NCBI GenBank assembly: GCA_937891015.1
Contig: CALAPY010000060.1
Location: 41,530-105,529 of the forward strand
Length of the DNA: 64,000 bases
Direction: 5' to 3'
Source: UBA2108 sp002713215
GTDB lineage: Bacteria > Bacteroidota > Bacteroidia > Flavobacteriales_G > Salibacteraceae
Part shown: positions 1 to 9,468 of the stretch, in pieces
How the letters are laid out: each line of letters starts with the position of its first letter
Position numbering within the stretch: position 1 is the stretch's first letter
Translations under genes and position numbers: made by a program
The notes under the pieces: model-generated
Told to the model about the DNA's origin: nothing
Database searches by the model: none
The model's input: the letters and a program-made list of their open reading frames with translations, nothing else

Positions 1-1
1 A

Positions 2-160
2 GATAGTCCTTATCTTGCACCCCATCCTAACCGCGGTAAGCGTAACGAGCCATCCTATTTAATGTTTGTGGCCGAAAAACTTGCTAAAATAAAAGGTGTA
101 TCACTCGAAAAATTGTCAGAAATAACTGAACAAAACACAAATGAAGTATTTGGTTTGTAA
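2..160 (+). CDS. TatD family metal-dependent DNase, C-terminal end (partial)
   Basis: Only the last 52 codons are present; the gene enters from the left edge. The residues DSPYLAP followed by RGKRNEPSYL match the C-terminal signature of TatD-type hydrolases, where the Asp of DSPYL is a metal ligand of the TIM-barrel active site. The helix after it (VAEKLAKIKGVSLEKL) and the ending TNEVFGL are also typical of the family. TatD proteins are cytoplasmic metal-dependent nucleases. The asparaginase gene follows 35 nt downstream on the same strand. The family call is firm, but which TatD paralogue this is cannot be told. Confidence 0.88.
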   Translation, partial: DSPYLAPHPNRGKRNEPSYLMFVAEKLAKIKGVSLEKLSEITEQNTNEVFGL

Positions 161-195
161 AATTAAATTTACATTTCGGCATTCAAACTGAAACA

Positions 196-1224
196 GTGAA
201 AGGTAGTTCGGCCATATTGCTAATATATACAGGTGGAACCATTGGTATGGTTATGGATCCAAAGACGGGCAAACTAAAACCATTTTCACTTGACAATTTG
301 CTTAAAACGATACCAGAATTACAGAAGATTGACTTTAGCATACATTCAACATCTTTTAAAAACCCAATTGATTCAAGTAACGCAACACCAGAGCTCTGGC
401 AGGAACTCTGTGATATTATTTCAGAAAACTACCGTGACTATCATGGGTTTGTCATTCTTCATGGAACCGATACTATGGCATATTCTGCATCGGCACTTAG
501 TTTTATGCTGTCAGGTTTAAACAAACCGGTAATTTTCACCGGTTCTCAACTTCCAATTGGTATGGTGCGTACTGACGGAAAAGAGAACCTTCTCGCAGCC
601 TTGGAAATTGCATCAGAAAGAGACGCAAACGGAAACCCCAGGGTTCCTGAAGTCGGGATATATTTTGATTCATTTCTGTTTAGGGGAAACCGTTCTCATA
701 AGAGTAGTACTCAAAATTTTAATGCCTTCTCTTCACCTAATTTTCCTCCCTTGGCCGAGGCAGGTGTTGACATAATTTATAGTGATCGTCGGATTCTACC
801 TAAGGAGGACAAGAAATTTAAAATTTACCGGGAGGTGGAGCAGAACATATTGGTGGTTACCCTCTTTCCAGGGCTATCTAACAACCTGTTGCAGAATGCC
901 ATGAACTCAAAGAATTTAAAAGGAGTAATTCTGAGAACCTTTGGTGCTGGTAATGCTCCAACCAATTCTGAGTTTTTGTCCGTATTAGAAAAACTGGTTA
1001 ACAGAGGGGTTGCTGTTATGAATGTTACCCAGTGTGCACATGGAAAAGTCGATCAGCTTAAGTATGAAACAGGATCAAGCTTGCAGAATGTTGGAGTAAT
1101 AGGTGGAGCCGATATTACTCTTGAAGCAGCAATAACCAAAATGATGGTTTCCTTGGGAAATTTTGAACCGGAGCAGGTATTTTCAAACCTAAATAAATCG
1201 TTACGTGGAGAACTTACAGAGTAA
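196..1224 (+). CDS. ansA: Type I L-asparaginase
   Basis: Hydrolyses L-asparagine to aspartate and ammonia; type I enzymes are cytoplasmic and no signal peptide is visible here. The 342-residue length is normal. The first active-site block YTGGTIGM lies at residues 11-18, with nucleophile candidate Thr15. The second block HGTDTMAYSASAL begins at residue 89 and supplies the Thr-Asp pair, and TGSQLPIGMVRTDGKENL carries the catalytic Lys. The start is GTG at 196, placed 8-10 residues before the first motif as usual. The 3' end overlaps the next gene by 20 nt, which suggests one transcript. Confidence 0.93.
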   Translation: MKGSSAILLIYTGGTIGMVMDPKTGKLKPFSLDNLLKTIPELQKIDFSIHSTSFKNPIDSSNATPELWQELCDIISENYRDYHGFVILHGTDTMAYSASALSFMLSGLNKPVIFTGSQLPIGMVRTDGKENLLAALEIASERDANGNPRVPEVGIYFDSFLFRGNRSHKSSTQNFNAFSSPNFPPLAEAGVDIIYSDRRILPKEDKKFKIYREVEQNILVVTLFPGLSNNLLQNAMNSKNLKGVILRTFGAGNAPTNSEFLSVLEKLVNRGVAVMNVTQCAHGKVDQLKYETGSSLQNVGVIGGADITLEAAITKMMVSLGNFEPEQVFSNLNKSLRGELTE

Positions 1225-3178
1225 CGACAAAACCTCTGGGGTAAACTGGAACCCAATTGCTGCTATTTTTCTTATCAGTTTTGGCCTCTATACGAATACA
1301 TTGAATTTTGAATTTGTACTGGACGATAAAATTGTGGTAACCAACAATGAATTTACGAAAAGGGGATTCGATGGGATAGCCGACATATTTACTCACGACA
1401 GTATGACTGGCTTTTTTGGCCAGGATAAGAATTTGGTTGCTGGCGGTCGTTATAGACCTTTATCGATGGCAACGCATGCCATCGAATGGCAACTTTTTGG
1501 AGATGAACCATTATTCTATCACTTTACAAATGTGGTGCTATATGCAATTTCCGGAATTTTGCTTTACCTCGTGTTATTGAATTTGTTTCCATTGACAAGC
1601 GTTTGGTACCTTTCAATTCCCTTTATAGCGGCGCTATTGTTCCAGGTAAATCCGTTGCACACAGAAGTAGTTGCAAACATTAAAAGCCGAGATGAAATCT
1701 TGAGTATTGTATTTGCTTTACTATCGTTTTATTACCTATTGAAGTATATCCGGAACAACCAAACCCGTCTGCTACCAATGGCAGGCGCCCTGTTTTTCTT
1801 TGGATTGCTCTCGAAGGAAAGTGCAATTGTATTTGTTGGTATAATTCCGTTGTTTATTTATGTTTTGAATAAGGAAATTACACTTTCCAGGCTGGCTGTT
1901 CCAGTTGGTGTGCTACTACTTTCAGGGTTTCTTTACGTTGCAATGAGGTATGCAGTTATAGGAGGGGTCAAAACTGAAATCGCCAGTGAGCTAATGAACA
2001 ACCCATTTCTGGATGCAACTGCTACCGAACAATGGGCAACTGTATTTTATGTTTTGTTCATGTATCTTAAATTGCTTTGGGTTCCTCATCCTTTGACGCA
2101 TGATTACTATCCCAAGCAGATTGAGATTACCGGATTTTCAGATCCAATTGTAATTCTATCTCTGTTGTTGCATGCAGGATTAGTGGTTTTGTTTTTATAT
2201 GGGATTAAAAAGAGAAACTTCTATGGCTTAATTGCAGGCATATACTTGGGTGGGATTTTTCTGTACTCCAATATGCTTTTTCCCATTGGTACCTTTATGA
2301 ATGAACGCTTTCTGTACGTTCCATCTATTGGCATTGCTCTGGTTACAGCCTATTGGATATATAATTTCATTAAATCAAAACAACTTAGGATGACCCTTTT
2401 TACCGTGCTGATTGTAGGCTATTCGGTCAAAACCTTTTCAAGGAATTATGCATGGGAGAGTGATACAACTCTTGCTATTACCGACGTTGAATACAGTAGT
2501 AACAGTGCCAAGTGCAATATGTCTGCGGGATTAGCCTATATCGATTTGGCGGATGTTGAGAGAAAAGATCATCAAAAGAAAAAGTACCTGAATCTGGCGA
2601 TCAAGCACTTGAACAAATCATTAGAGATATACCCGACTTATAGCCCTCCAATACTACTCCTGGGCAATGCGTACACTAATCTAAAAAATTATGATAAGGC
2701 AATATCTTATTATGAGACCTGCCTAAAATCGAAGACTCAGATAAACTTTGCCCTGCAGAATTTGGAGTTCGTTGGTCAGGAAGCGACCAATGAAAATAAA
2801 TTTGAGCTGGCCGAAAAGGTATATCTAATTTACCTCCAGTATAAGGCAGATCCAAAAATTGAGGAAAAGCTGGGAGAACTTTATGGTAAGAATATGGGGC
2901 AGCTGGAAAAGTCGATCCTTCATTTGAATAATGCCTACAACGCATTACCCAATGATCCAAACATCATTCAGAAATTGGGCGTTGCTTACGCTATTTCGGG
3001 AAGAGGGCATGAAGCCATTTCATTATTTAAGAAAGGTACGAAACTTGATGAGGGCAATGCTAACTTATGGTTAAACCTGGGATATGCGTATGCCGGTGTT
3101 GGAAATGATGAGGAATCAAAACGTTGCTTATTAAAAGCTTATGAACTTGATCCGAGTTTAAAACCGACGAATAACTAA
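1205..3178 (+). CDS. TMTC-like polytopic membrane protein with C-terminal TPR repeats
   Basis: A 657-residue protein with about ten hydrophobic segments in the first 400 residues and a TPR array from about 428 to the end. The N-terminal block resembles eukaryotic TMTC1-4 protein O-mannosyltransferases: an acidic DD pair at 40-41 in the first loop, GGRYRPLS at 80-87, NPLHTEVVANIKSRDE at 149-164, and HDYYP at 299-303 in the DUF1736-like part. GT-C enzymes use acidic loop residues of this kind with polyprenyl-phosphate sugar donors. A role in glycosylating exported proteins is therefore inferred, not shown. The start is GTG at 1205, overlapping ansA by 20 nt. Many bacterial homologues are annotated only as TPR proteins. 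Confidence 0.75.
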   Translation: MENLQSNDKTSGVNWNPIAAIFLISFGLYTNTLNFEFVLDDKIVVTNNEFTKRGFDGIADIFTHDSMTGFFGQDKNLVAGGRYRPLSMATHAIEWQLFGDEPLFYHFTNVVLYAISGILLYLVLLNLFPLTSVWYLSIPFIAALLFQVNPLHTEVVANIKSRDEILSIVFALLSFYYLLKYIRNNQTRLLPMAGALFFFGLLSKESAIVFVGIIPLFIYVLNKEITLSRLAVPVGVLLLSGFLYVAMRYAVIGGVKTEIASELMNNPFLDATATEQWATVFYVLFMYLKLLWVPHPLTHDYYPKQIEITGFSDPIVILSLLLHAGLVVLFLYGIKKRNFYGLIAGIYLGGIFLYSNMLFPIGTFMNERFLYVPSIGIALVTAYWIYNFIKSKQLRMTLFTVLIVGYSVKTFSRNYAWESDTTLAITDVEYSSNSAKCNMSAGLAYIDLADVERKDHQKKKYLNLAIKHLNKSLEIYPTYSPPILLLGNAYTNLKNYDKAISYYETCLKSKTQINFALQNLEFVGQEATNENKFELAEKVYLIYLQYKADPKIEEKLGELYGKNMGQLEKSILHLNNAYNALPNDPNIIQKLGVAYAISGRGHEAISLFKKGTKLDEGNANLWLNLGYAYAGVGNDEESKRCLLKAYELDPSLKPTNN

Positions 3179-3292
3179 AGTAACAGTACCTTATCCTCAA
3201 TTGAATAAATAATGGATATTGTTATTATAAAAAAATTGTAATTTGCGCCCGCTTTTAAACGCGAAGCTTTGGTTCTGTAAGAAAGTGTAATA

Positions 3293-3380
3293 GGAGAAGT
3301 GCAGGAGTGGCTGAACTGGCTCGCTTGGAAAGCGTGTAGATCTCAAAAGGGTCTCGGGGGTTCGAATCCCTCCTTCTCCG
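3293..3380 (+). tRNA. tRNA-Ser(GGA)
   Basis: An 88-nt class II tRNA. The acceptor stem GGAGAAG (3293-3299) pairs with CTTCTCC (3373-3379), with discriminator G and no encoded CCA. The anticodon loop TTGGAAA gives anticodon GGA, reading UCC/UCU. There is a long variable arm and a T arm GGGGG/TTCGAAT/CCCTC. The anticodon stem CTCGC/GCGTG has one T-T mismatch at position 28:42. It lies 57 nt upstream of the exbB-like gene and may share its transcript. Confidence 0.95.
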
Positions 3381-3437
3381 CTGAAGAAAAAGGATAAAAT
3401 AGATAATTAATATATAGTATAACAAACTCAATAAAAA

Positions 3438-4319
3438 ATGAATAAGTTGTTTTCAATTCTTGCCGTTTTCACCATGTTGAATTTTGGCTTTGTTTCGAAT
3501 TCCTTCGCTCAAGATGAAGAGGCTGCTCCTCAAGAAACTGAAGCGGTAGCAGAAGAAAGTGCAGATGGCGCAGAAGAAGCTGCGGCAGAAGAGCCAATGG
3601 CTGAAGAACCCGTTGCAGAAGAGACTGCTGCAGAAGAAGCTGCTCCCACTATGGAGGCAGGAGAAGATAAGGTTGCTGCTGATGCTGAGAGAAGTTTTCA
3701 TCAAGTGGTAAAAGAGAAATTCATTGCAGGTGGTCCCGGCTTTATGTCATTTGTATTGATCTGTTTGATTTTGGGCCTTGCAATTTGTATTGAAAGAATC
3801 TTGTATTTAACAATGTCCACAAGTAACACAAAAAAGTTGCTTAATGATGTTGAAAGTGCATTACAAAGCGGAGGTGTTGATGCAGCCAAAGAAGTTTGTA
3901 GAAATACAAAAGGTCCTGTGGCGAGCATTTTCTATCAGGGATTAGATCGGTCGTCTGAAGGAATTGATATGGTTGAAAAATCAGTTGTTGCTTATGGTTC
4001 GGTTCAAATGGGATTGTTAGAGAAAAACTTGTCTTGGATTTCGTTGTTTATTGCATTGGCACCGATGCTTGGATTCTTTGGAACAGTAATCGGTATGATT
4101 GCGGCGTTTGATGCAATTGCTGCTGCAAATAACATTTCACCTGGAATTGTTGCAACTGGTATTGGGGTTGCTTTGATTACAACAGTATCCGGACTACTTG
4201 TTGCGATGGTGCTTCAAATCTTCTACAATTACATTGTTGCAAAAGTTGATTCAATTGTAAATGACATGGAAGATGCTTCAATTTCGCTGATTGACTTGCT
4301 AATCAAACACCAAAAATAG
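3438..4319 (+). CDS. exbB: MotA/TolQ/ExbB family proton channel protein with acidic periplasmic extension
   Basis: Forms the inner-membrane proton channel that energises outer-membrane transport together with ExbD and TonB. Residues 1-25 look like a cleaved signal peptide ending in SFAQ. Residues 26-75 are an Ala/Glu-rich acidic stretch with repeated AEE triplets, an extension before the usual core. Three membrane segments follow at roughly 97-117, 198-220 and 235-260; the PMLGFFGTVIGMIAAF block is the family signature. Length is 293 residues. It is the first gene of a four-gene operon, with a 4-nt gap to the next gene. Which energised transporter it serves is unknown. Confidence 0.9.
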   Translation: MNKLFSILAVFTMLNFGFVSNSFAQDEEAAPQETEAVAEESADGAEEAAAEEPMAEEPVAEETAAEEAAPTMEAGEDKVAADAERSFHQVVKEKFIAGGPGFMSFVLICLILGLAICIERILYLTMSTSNTKKLLNDVESALQSGGVDAAKEVCRNTKGPVASIFYQGLDRSSEGIDMVEKSVVAYGSVQMGLLEKNLSWISLFIALAPMLGFFGTVIGMIAAFDAIAAANNISPGIVATGIGVALITTVSGLLVAMVLQIFYNYIVAKVDSIVNDMEDASISLIDLLIKHQK

Positions 4320-4323
4320 GAGG

Positions 4324-4734
4324 TTGAAGATGGCTGAAAAATTTTCTAAAATAGCGTTAGTTGTTTTCCTATTGTTAGGAGCAATGTCCTTTGTCGGAAG
4401 CATGTTTTTCGAGCAGTATAACTTCATGATTTACCTCTGTTATATCTATGCCATTATCGCCATTATCGGTGCGTTGGCAGGAGGTATAATGGGAGCAATG
4501 GCAAAACCTGAGTCAGTTAAAGGAAACGTAATTGGAATTGTTGGAATGGGTGTGGTTCTGGGTATTTCTTATGCTTTAGGCAATGGAGAAGTACTTGAAG
4601 TTTACCCTGAAGGAACCTCATCGACTGCTGTTAAGTGGAGTGACACAGGGTTATATATGCTTTATATTATTGGATCACTTTCTATTGTTAGTGTTTTGTA
4701 TGCAGGTGTGGCTCAATTATTGAATAAGAATTAA
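4324..4734 (+). CDS. Small four-helix membrane protein of the ExbB/ExbD operon
   Basis: I do not recognise a named family for this 136-residue protein. It has four predicted membrane segments, at about 8-28, 34-59, 68-86 and 108-130, joined by short loops, with a short polar stretch around 90-105. There are no obvious catalytic residues. It sits between exbB (4-nt gap) and exbD (14-nt gap), so it is very probably co-translated and may be an accessory subunit of the ExbBD complex. That role is inferred from position only. Confidence 0.7.
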   Translation: MKMAEKFSKIALVVFLLLGAMSFVGSMFFEQYNFMIYLCYIYAIIAIIGALAGGIMGAMAKPESVKGNVIGIVGMGVVLGISYALGNGEVLEVYPEGTSSTAVKWSDTGLYMLYIIGSLSIVSVLYAGVAQLLNKN

Positions 4735-4748
4735 TCTAAACTAAGGTT

Positions 4749-5336
4749 ATGGCTAAATCTCCTCCAGAAATAAATGCAGGGTCTATGGCAGATATCGCTT
4801 TCCTGTTGTTAGTATTCTTCTTGGTTACAACAACTATGGATACTGACTTTGGATTATCGAGGAAATTACCCCCACCTCCTGAAGATGATCAGGAAATCGT
4901 TGATATTAAGCAACGTAATGTAATGCAGGTACTTGTGAATGCCAATGACCAGTTATTGGTTCAAGGAGAATTAATGGTTGTTGAAGATTTAAAAGAAAAG
5001 GCCAAAGAGTTTATCGCAAATGCTTCCAATGCTGAGCATTTACCTGAGAAAAAGGCTACCGAAGTTCCTTTTTTCGGAAACGTTATGGTAAGTAAACAAG
5101 TTATCTCTCTCCAGAACGATAATGGAACTTCGTATAACATGTACATCCAGGTTCAAAATGAATTGGCAAAGGCGTACAATGAGTTAAGGAATGAGTTGTC
5201 TGAACAGCAATTTGGTAAATCCTACGACTATTATGTTGAGATTAAAGACAAGGATAGGGTAAAGGCTATTCGAAAAGTGTTTCCTCAGCGAATCTCTGAA
5301 GCAGAACCAAAAGACATAGGAGGCGGAAATGAGTAA
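4749..5336 (+). CDS. exbD: ExbD/TolR family biopolymer transport protein (first copy)
   Basis: A single-pass inner-membrane partner of ExbB that couples proton flow to work on TonB-like proteins. The N-terminal segment SMADIAFLLLVFFLVTT (residues 12-28) carries the conserved membrane Asp at residue 15. The remaining roughly 165 residues form a periplasmic domain, longer than the E. coli ExbD domain. Length is 195 residues. The last 8 nt overlap the second exbD, so the pair is translationally coupled. The second copy differs clearly in sequence, which suggests a heteromeric ExbD rather than a recent duplication. Confidence 0.9.
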   Translation: MAKSPPEINAGSMADIAFLLLVFFLVTTTMDTDFGLSRKLPPPPEDDQEIVDIKQRNVMQVLVNANDQLLVQGELMVVEDLKEKAKEFIANASNAEHLPEKKATEVPFFGNVMVSKQVISLQNDNGTSYNMYIQVQNELAKAYNELRNELSEQQFGKSYDYYVEIKDKDRVKAIRKVFPQRISEAEPKDIGGGNE

Positions 5337-5799
5337 GTTTAAAAAGAGTGGTAGTAAAGCGTTACCTGCTGTATCTACAGCTTCATTACCTGATATTGTT
5401 TTTATGCTACTTTTCTTTTTTATGGTTACAACCGTAATGAGAGAGGTTGATTTAAAAGTAAAGATGAATCAACCGGAAGCAACTGAAATTAAGAAACTGG
5501 AAAACAAATCGTTGGTAACATATATATATATTGGTGAGCCTTCGGATACTAAACTCCATGGTACAACGCCCCGAATTCAATTAAACGATGCTTTTGCAAA
5601 CGTTGAAGATGTTGCAGGACATATTGAAGAGAAACGGCACAATACATTGGAAGCTTTAATTCCAAAGTTGACTACATCATTAAAAGTAGATCGAAATACA
5701 CAAATGGGTATTGTCACTAAGGTTAAACAGGAGCTTAGAGAAGTTAATGCATTAAAAATAAGCTACTCGACCCTGGAAAAAGTTGAAAAAGACTTGTAG
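5329..5799 (+). CDS. exbD: ExbD/TolR family biopolymer transport protein (second copy)
   Basis: A 156-residue ExbD paralogue. After a short basic cytoplasmic start (KFKKSGSK), the membrane segment has TASLPDIVFMLLFFFMVTT at about 17-35 with the conserved Asp at residue 22. The periplasmic domain of about 115 residues ends in a charged helix. The gene begins inside the end of the first exbD and closes the operon, followed 22 nt later by a strong hairpin terminator. Tandem exbD genes behind an exbB are common in Bacteroidota. Confidence 0.9.
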   Translation: MSKFKKSGSKALPAVSTASLPDIVFMLLFFFMVTTVMREVDLKVKMNQPEATEIKKLENKSLVTYIYIGEPSDTKLHGTTPRIQLNDAFANVEDVAGHIEEKRHNTLEALIPKLTTSLKVDRNTQMGIVTKVKQELREVNALKISYSTLEKVEKDL

Positions 5800-5820
5800 A
5801 GATGTTGCGTTTCTACCGAA

Positions 5821-5853
5821 AAGCCAATGGATTTAAATCCATTGGCTTTTTTT
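5821..5853 (+). terminator. Intrinsic terminator after the exbB-exbD operon
   Basis: A perfect 28-nt inverted repeat (5821-5848, arms AAGCCAATGGATTT and AAATCCATTGGCTT) runs directly into a T tract ending at 5853. It lies 22 nt after the second exbD stop codon and before the next same-strand gene. Confidence 0.85.
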
Positions 5854-5977
5854 ATACCTAAATCTTTCTTATCACGTTATCAGTCTCATGCATATAGCAT
5901 GACCATTAGCATAAGTACCAGGATTAATGAGTAAATGGTATGCTCCCTCTTTCGTAGATTTGAATTCTACCGTGTTC

Positions 5978-8900
5978 ATGCGAGATTCTATATGCGCTTT
6001 CCTAATACTTGGTTTTTCCCTGGTATCGTTTGAAATAGTAGGTCAGGAATCGCAAGGACCAGACAGGCCACCAATATATAAATCAACCGGAGACACTCTT
6101 AAAATTGATAGCTTGAGCCTTGTACCAGGCACAGTTAAGCTATATACAGTCGATGGTATTTTGATTGACAGTAATCACTACAGCGTAAATTCATTAAAAG
6201 GTGAGCTGATCTGGAGCAAAAACTCTCCATACAAAAATCAGGAGGTTCAGATTGAGTACAAGTCTTTTCCTTTTAATTTTTACCAGGAATATCATCACAA
6301 GGATGCAGGCCGCGTTCAAAACAAAATACTTCAGAGTAGGAATCCGTTTAAGTATACTGCGGTGCCGACTGACAAGGAAGACATTTTTGAATTAGGTGGA
6401 ATAGAAAAAAGTGGAAGTATATCCCGAGGACTGGGTTTTGGGAACAACCGAGATCTAAGCGTCAGCTCAAGTATGAACCTTCAGCTCAATGGGAAAATTG
6501 CAGACAATCTATACGTCATGGCAGCTATAAGTGACGAAAGCATACCGATACAAGCAGAAGGTAATACACAGCAATTACAAGATTTTGACAAGGTTTTTAT
6601 TCAGATTTATAATAATCGGTCAAAGTTGATTGCCGGAGATTATATGATCAAATCGAGGAACAGCTACTTCATGAAATACTTAAAAAAGGCACAGGGAATA
6701 AGTGGCTCTTCTACGTTTTACCTGGGCAAAAACAAAATGGATACGGCCAAAGCTGCAAAGATGAAAGTTCAATTAAGTGGTGCATTATCCCGTGGAAAAT
6801 TTTCGAGAAACATAATTCAGGGGGTTGAGGGAAACCAGGGACCGTATAGATTAAGAGGTGAGGAGAATGAATCTTATATTATCATTCTTTCCGGTACCGA
6901 AAGGGTTTATATTGATGGCAAATTATTGACTCGGGGGCAAGATCAGGATTACACAATTAACTACAATACCGCAGAAATATCATTTACTGCAAAACAGATA
7001 GTTACCAAAGACAAGAGGATTATCATTGAATTCCAGTATTCAGATCAAAACTATACGAGGAGCGTTGTTCAGTTTTCTGACTTTTATGAATACAAAAAGC
7101 TAAAATTAAATTTCAACTTGTATTCCGAGCAGGATGCTAAGAATCAGAGCCTTCAACAAGACTTAAGTGAAGAACAAAAGGACATACTAGCAGGCGTTGG
7201 AGATAGCTTGGATCAAGCCATTTCAAATGGTGCACGATTGGTTGAGTATAACGAAAATGAGGTGCTCTATAAAATTGTAGACACACTGGGTCACGACTCT
7301 GTTTTTGTTTATTCAACTAACCCCGACAGTGCATTTTATCGGGTCACATTTTCTGAGGTTGGCCAGGGAAATGGTGATTATGTATTGCTAAACACGGTTG
7401 CGAATGGTCGGGTTTATCAATGGGTGCAACCATCGTTAGGAGGAATTAAACAGGGAAATTTTGCACCGGTCGTTTTACTTTTTTCACCGAAACAACGGCA
7501 GATGATATCGTTTGGAGGTAATTACGATTTCAACAAAAGCTCAGCATTAACATTTGAAGGGGCAGTAAGCAATAACGATATTAACACGTTTAGTGACAAG
7601 GATAAGGACGATGACATTGGGTACTCGGGAAAGATAAACTGGGACCGAAAAATAGCTCTTAATACAAATGGAAATTGGTCATTGACACCCCAAATCGGAT
7701 ACGAACATTGGAGTAAATATTTTACGGAAATAGAACGGGTTAGGACCGTGGAGTTCTATCGGGATTGGAACCTAAGGGATGTTGATTTGACCGATGACCA
7801 AAACTTGACTAAAGCTGCGCTAAAGCTAACCAATGGAAAAAAAGGAGCTCTTGGATATCGTTGGAATGGGTTTTATAGTGGTGGTGAGTACAATGCTAAC
7901 AAACACGAGCTTCTTGCTGACTGGAAGTACAAAGGCTTATTGGTCGACTTCGATGGATATTATTTAAATTCAAAAGGCTCTTTAAGCAATACGGAATTTA
8001 TACGCCACAAAAGCCTGATTCAACAGCGTATTTTCTTTTTTAACCTGGGTTACAGGGATGACAGGGAAGACAATAAGATCAATGATCAGTTAGGGGATAC
8101 ACTGTCTGCGGCAGCGTACCGATTTTGGGAACGTGAATTCTTTCTAAAATCAACTGATAGTGCAGCGTTACAATACAAGGTATTTTACAATCAGAGAGAT
8201 GATGAAAAAAGCCGAAACAATGAAATAGTACCTGTTACTTTCGGAGAAAGTGTAGGGCTTTCATTTGACTGGAGAAAGAACAAAGTAATCCAACTGGCAA
8301 GTAAAACCACTTATCGAACGTTGAGCATTAAGGATACCAGCCTGACCACCCAAAAGCCAGATGAAAACTTGTTGAGTAGGGTGGAGTATACTCTTAGGGT
8401 TTTAAAAGGAGCGATCACCGCCAGTTCTTTTTATGAAATTGGCTCTGGGCTTGAGGCGGGTCGCGAATTTCAGTTTATAGAAGTTCCTGCTGGTCAAGGA
8501 GAATATACATGGATTGACTACAATGAAAACGGTATAAAGGAAATAAACGAATTTGAAATTGGGGTTTATGACGACCAGAAGAAGTACATAAAAATATCAA
8601 TTTTGACCGATGACTATGTAAAGGCATTTACGCATCAGTTCAACCAAACCGTGTTGATTAGCCCAGGCCGGGTATGGAGAAAAAAGAAGGGAATTAAAAA
8701 ATTTATAAGTGCGTTTTCAAACCAATTTTCATATAGAATTAATCGAAAAACTCAAAATGATAATGCGGATGCAAGATTCAATCCATTACCAAGTGCAGGC
8801 CTGGACTCGTCACTATTGACCCTTAGCTCGTCGTTGAGAAACACGGTCTATTTCAATCGAACGCATCCGGTTTATGGTATCGATTGGACTTATCAGGATA

Positions 8901-9466
8901 TCAAGGGCCGGGTGTTTCTTACCAATGGTTTTGAAAGTAGGTCAAATGTATTCCAGAACACTCGATTACGTGTAAATATTGGTAGGCTATTCCTTACCGA
9001 GGTTGATGGAAAACTAGGAAGAAAGTTTAGCCAGGCTGATTATGCCTCATCAAGGGATTTCAATATTCAATATTATTCGATACAGCCTAAAATTACGTTC
9101 CAAAAAGGGGTTAGCTTCAGGGTTGCAGTTTTATACCAATATCAGGAAAAGAAAAATGATTCAGAAAAAGGGGAGCTAGGTCAAATGCATAAGCTGGGTG
9201 TAGAAACTAAACTAAATAAGGTAGGGAAAGGAAGTTTTGTTGCAGAAGCCAATGTGATTAACTTGTCATATAATGAGCCATCAAATAGCTCACTGTCTTA
9301 TGAAATGTTGGATGGATTATTACCTGGGATTAATGGTACGTGGCAACTTAGTTATCAGAGAAATATTGGTAAGTATTTACAGTTGGATTTAAGCTACGGA
9401 GGAAGACAATCAGAAGACGCAAAGACCATACATACCGGATCAATGCGTGTAAGGGCATATTTTTAA
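5978..9466 (+). CDS. Large secreted probable outer-membrane beta-barrel protein, SprA-like in part
   Basis: Starting from the ATG at 5978 gives MRDSICAFLILGFSLVSFEIVGQ, a plausible signal peptide; an ATG at 5927 would add 17 residues. The mature protein of about 1140 residues is rich in alternating aromatic and polar strands with many Tyr/Asn/Lys, as in Bacteroidota outer-membrane barrels. The block GSISRGLGFGNNRD followed by ADNLYVMAAISDESIPIQAEG and a QQLQDFDKVFIQIY stretch resembles part of SprA, the T9SS translocon barrel. SprA itself is about twice as long, so this is not SprA. A TDYxDYNENGIKEINEFE-like Ca-binding turn occurs near residue 860. Function is unknown; surface export or attachment is inferred. 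Confidence 0.6.
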   Translation: MRDSICAFLILGFSLVSFEIVGQESQGPDRPPIYKSTGDTLKIDSLSLVPGTVKLYTVDGILIDSNHYSVNSLKGELIWSKNSPYKNQEVQIEYKSFPFNFYQEYHHKDAGRVQNKILQSRNPFKYTAVPTDKEDIFELGGIEKSGSISRGLGFGNNRDLSVSSSMNLQLNGKIADNLYVMAAISDESIPIQAEGNTQQLQDFDKVFIQIYNNRSKLIAGDYMIKSRNSYFMKYLKKAQGISGSSTFYLGKNKMDTAKAAKMKVQLSGALSRGKFSRNIIQGVEGNQGPYRLRGEENESYIIILSGTERVYIDGKLLTRGQDQDYTINYNTAEISFTAKQIVTKDKRIIIEFQYSDQNYTRSVVQFSDFYEYKKLKLNFNLYSEQDAKNQSLQQDLSEEQKDILAGVGDSLDQAISNGARLVEYNENEVLYKIVDTLGHDSVFVYSTNPDSAFYRVTFSEVGQGNGDYVLLNTVANGRVYQWVQPSLGGIKQGNFAPVVLLFSPKQRQMISFGGNYDFNKSSALTFEGAVSNNDINTFSDKDKDDDIGYSGKINWDRKIALNTNGNWSLTPQIGYEHWSKYFTEIERVRTVEFYRDWNLRDVDLTDDQNLTKAALKLTNGKKGALGYRWNGFYSGGEYNANKHELLADWKYKGLLVDFDGYYLNSKGSLSNTEFIRHKSLIQQRIFFFNLGYRDDREDNKINDQLGDTLSAAAYRFWEREFFLKSTDSAALQYKVFYNQRDDEKSRNNEIVPVTFGESVGLSFDWRKNKVIQLASKTTYRTLSIKDTSLTTQKPDENLLSRVEYTLRVLKGAITASSFYEIGSGLEAGREFQFIEVPAGQGEYTWIDYNENGIKEINEFEIGVYDDQKKYIKISILTDDYVKAFTHQFNQTVLISPGRVWRKKKGIKKFISAFSNQFSYRINRKTQNDNADARFNPLPSAGLDSSLLTLSSSLRNTVYFNRTHPVYGIDWTYQDIKGRVFLTNGFESRSNVFQNTRLRVNIGRLFLTEVDGKLGRKFSQADYASSRDFNIQYYSIQPKITFQKGVSFRVAVLYQYQEKKNDSEKGELGQMHKLGVETKLNKVGKGSFVAEANVINLSYNEPSNSSLSYEMLDGLLPGINGTWQLSYQRNIGKYLQLDLSYGGRQSEDAKTIHTGSMRVRAYF

Positions 9467-9468
9467 GT

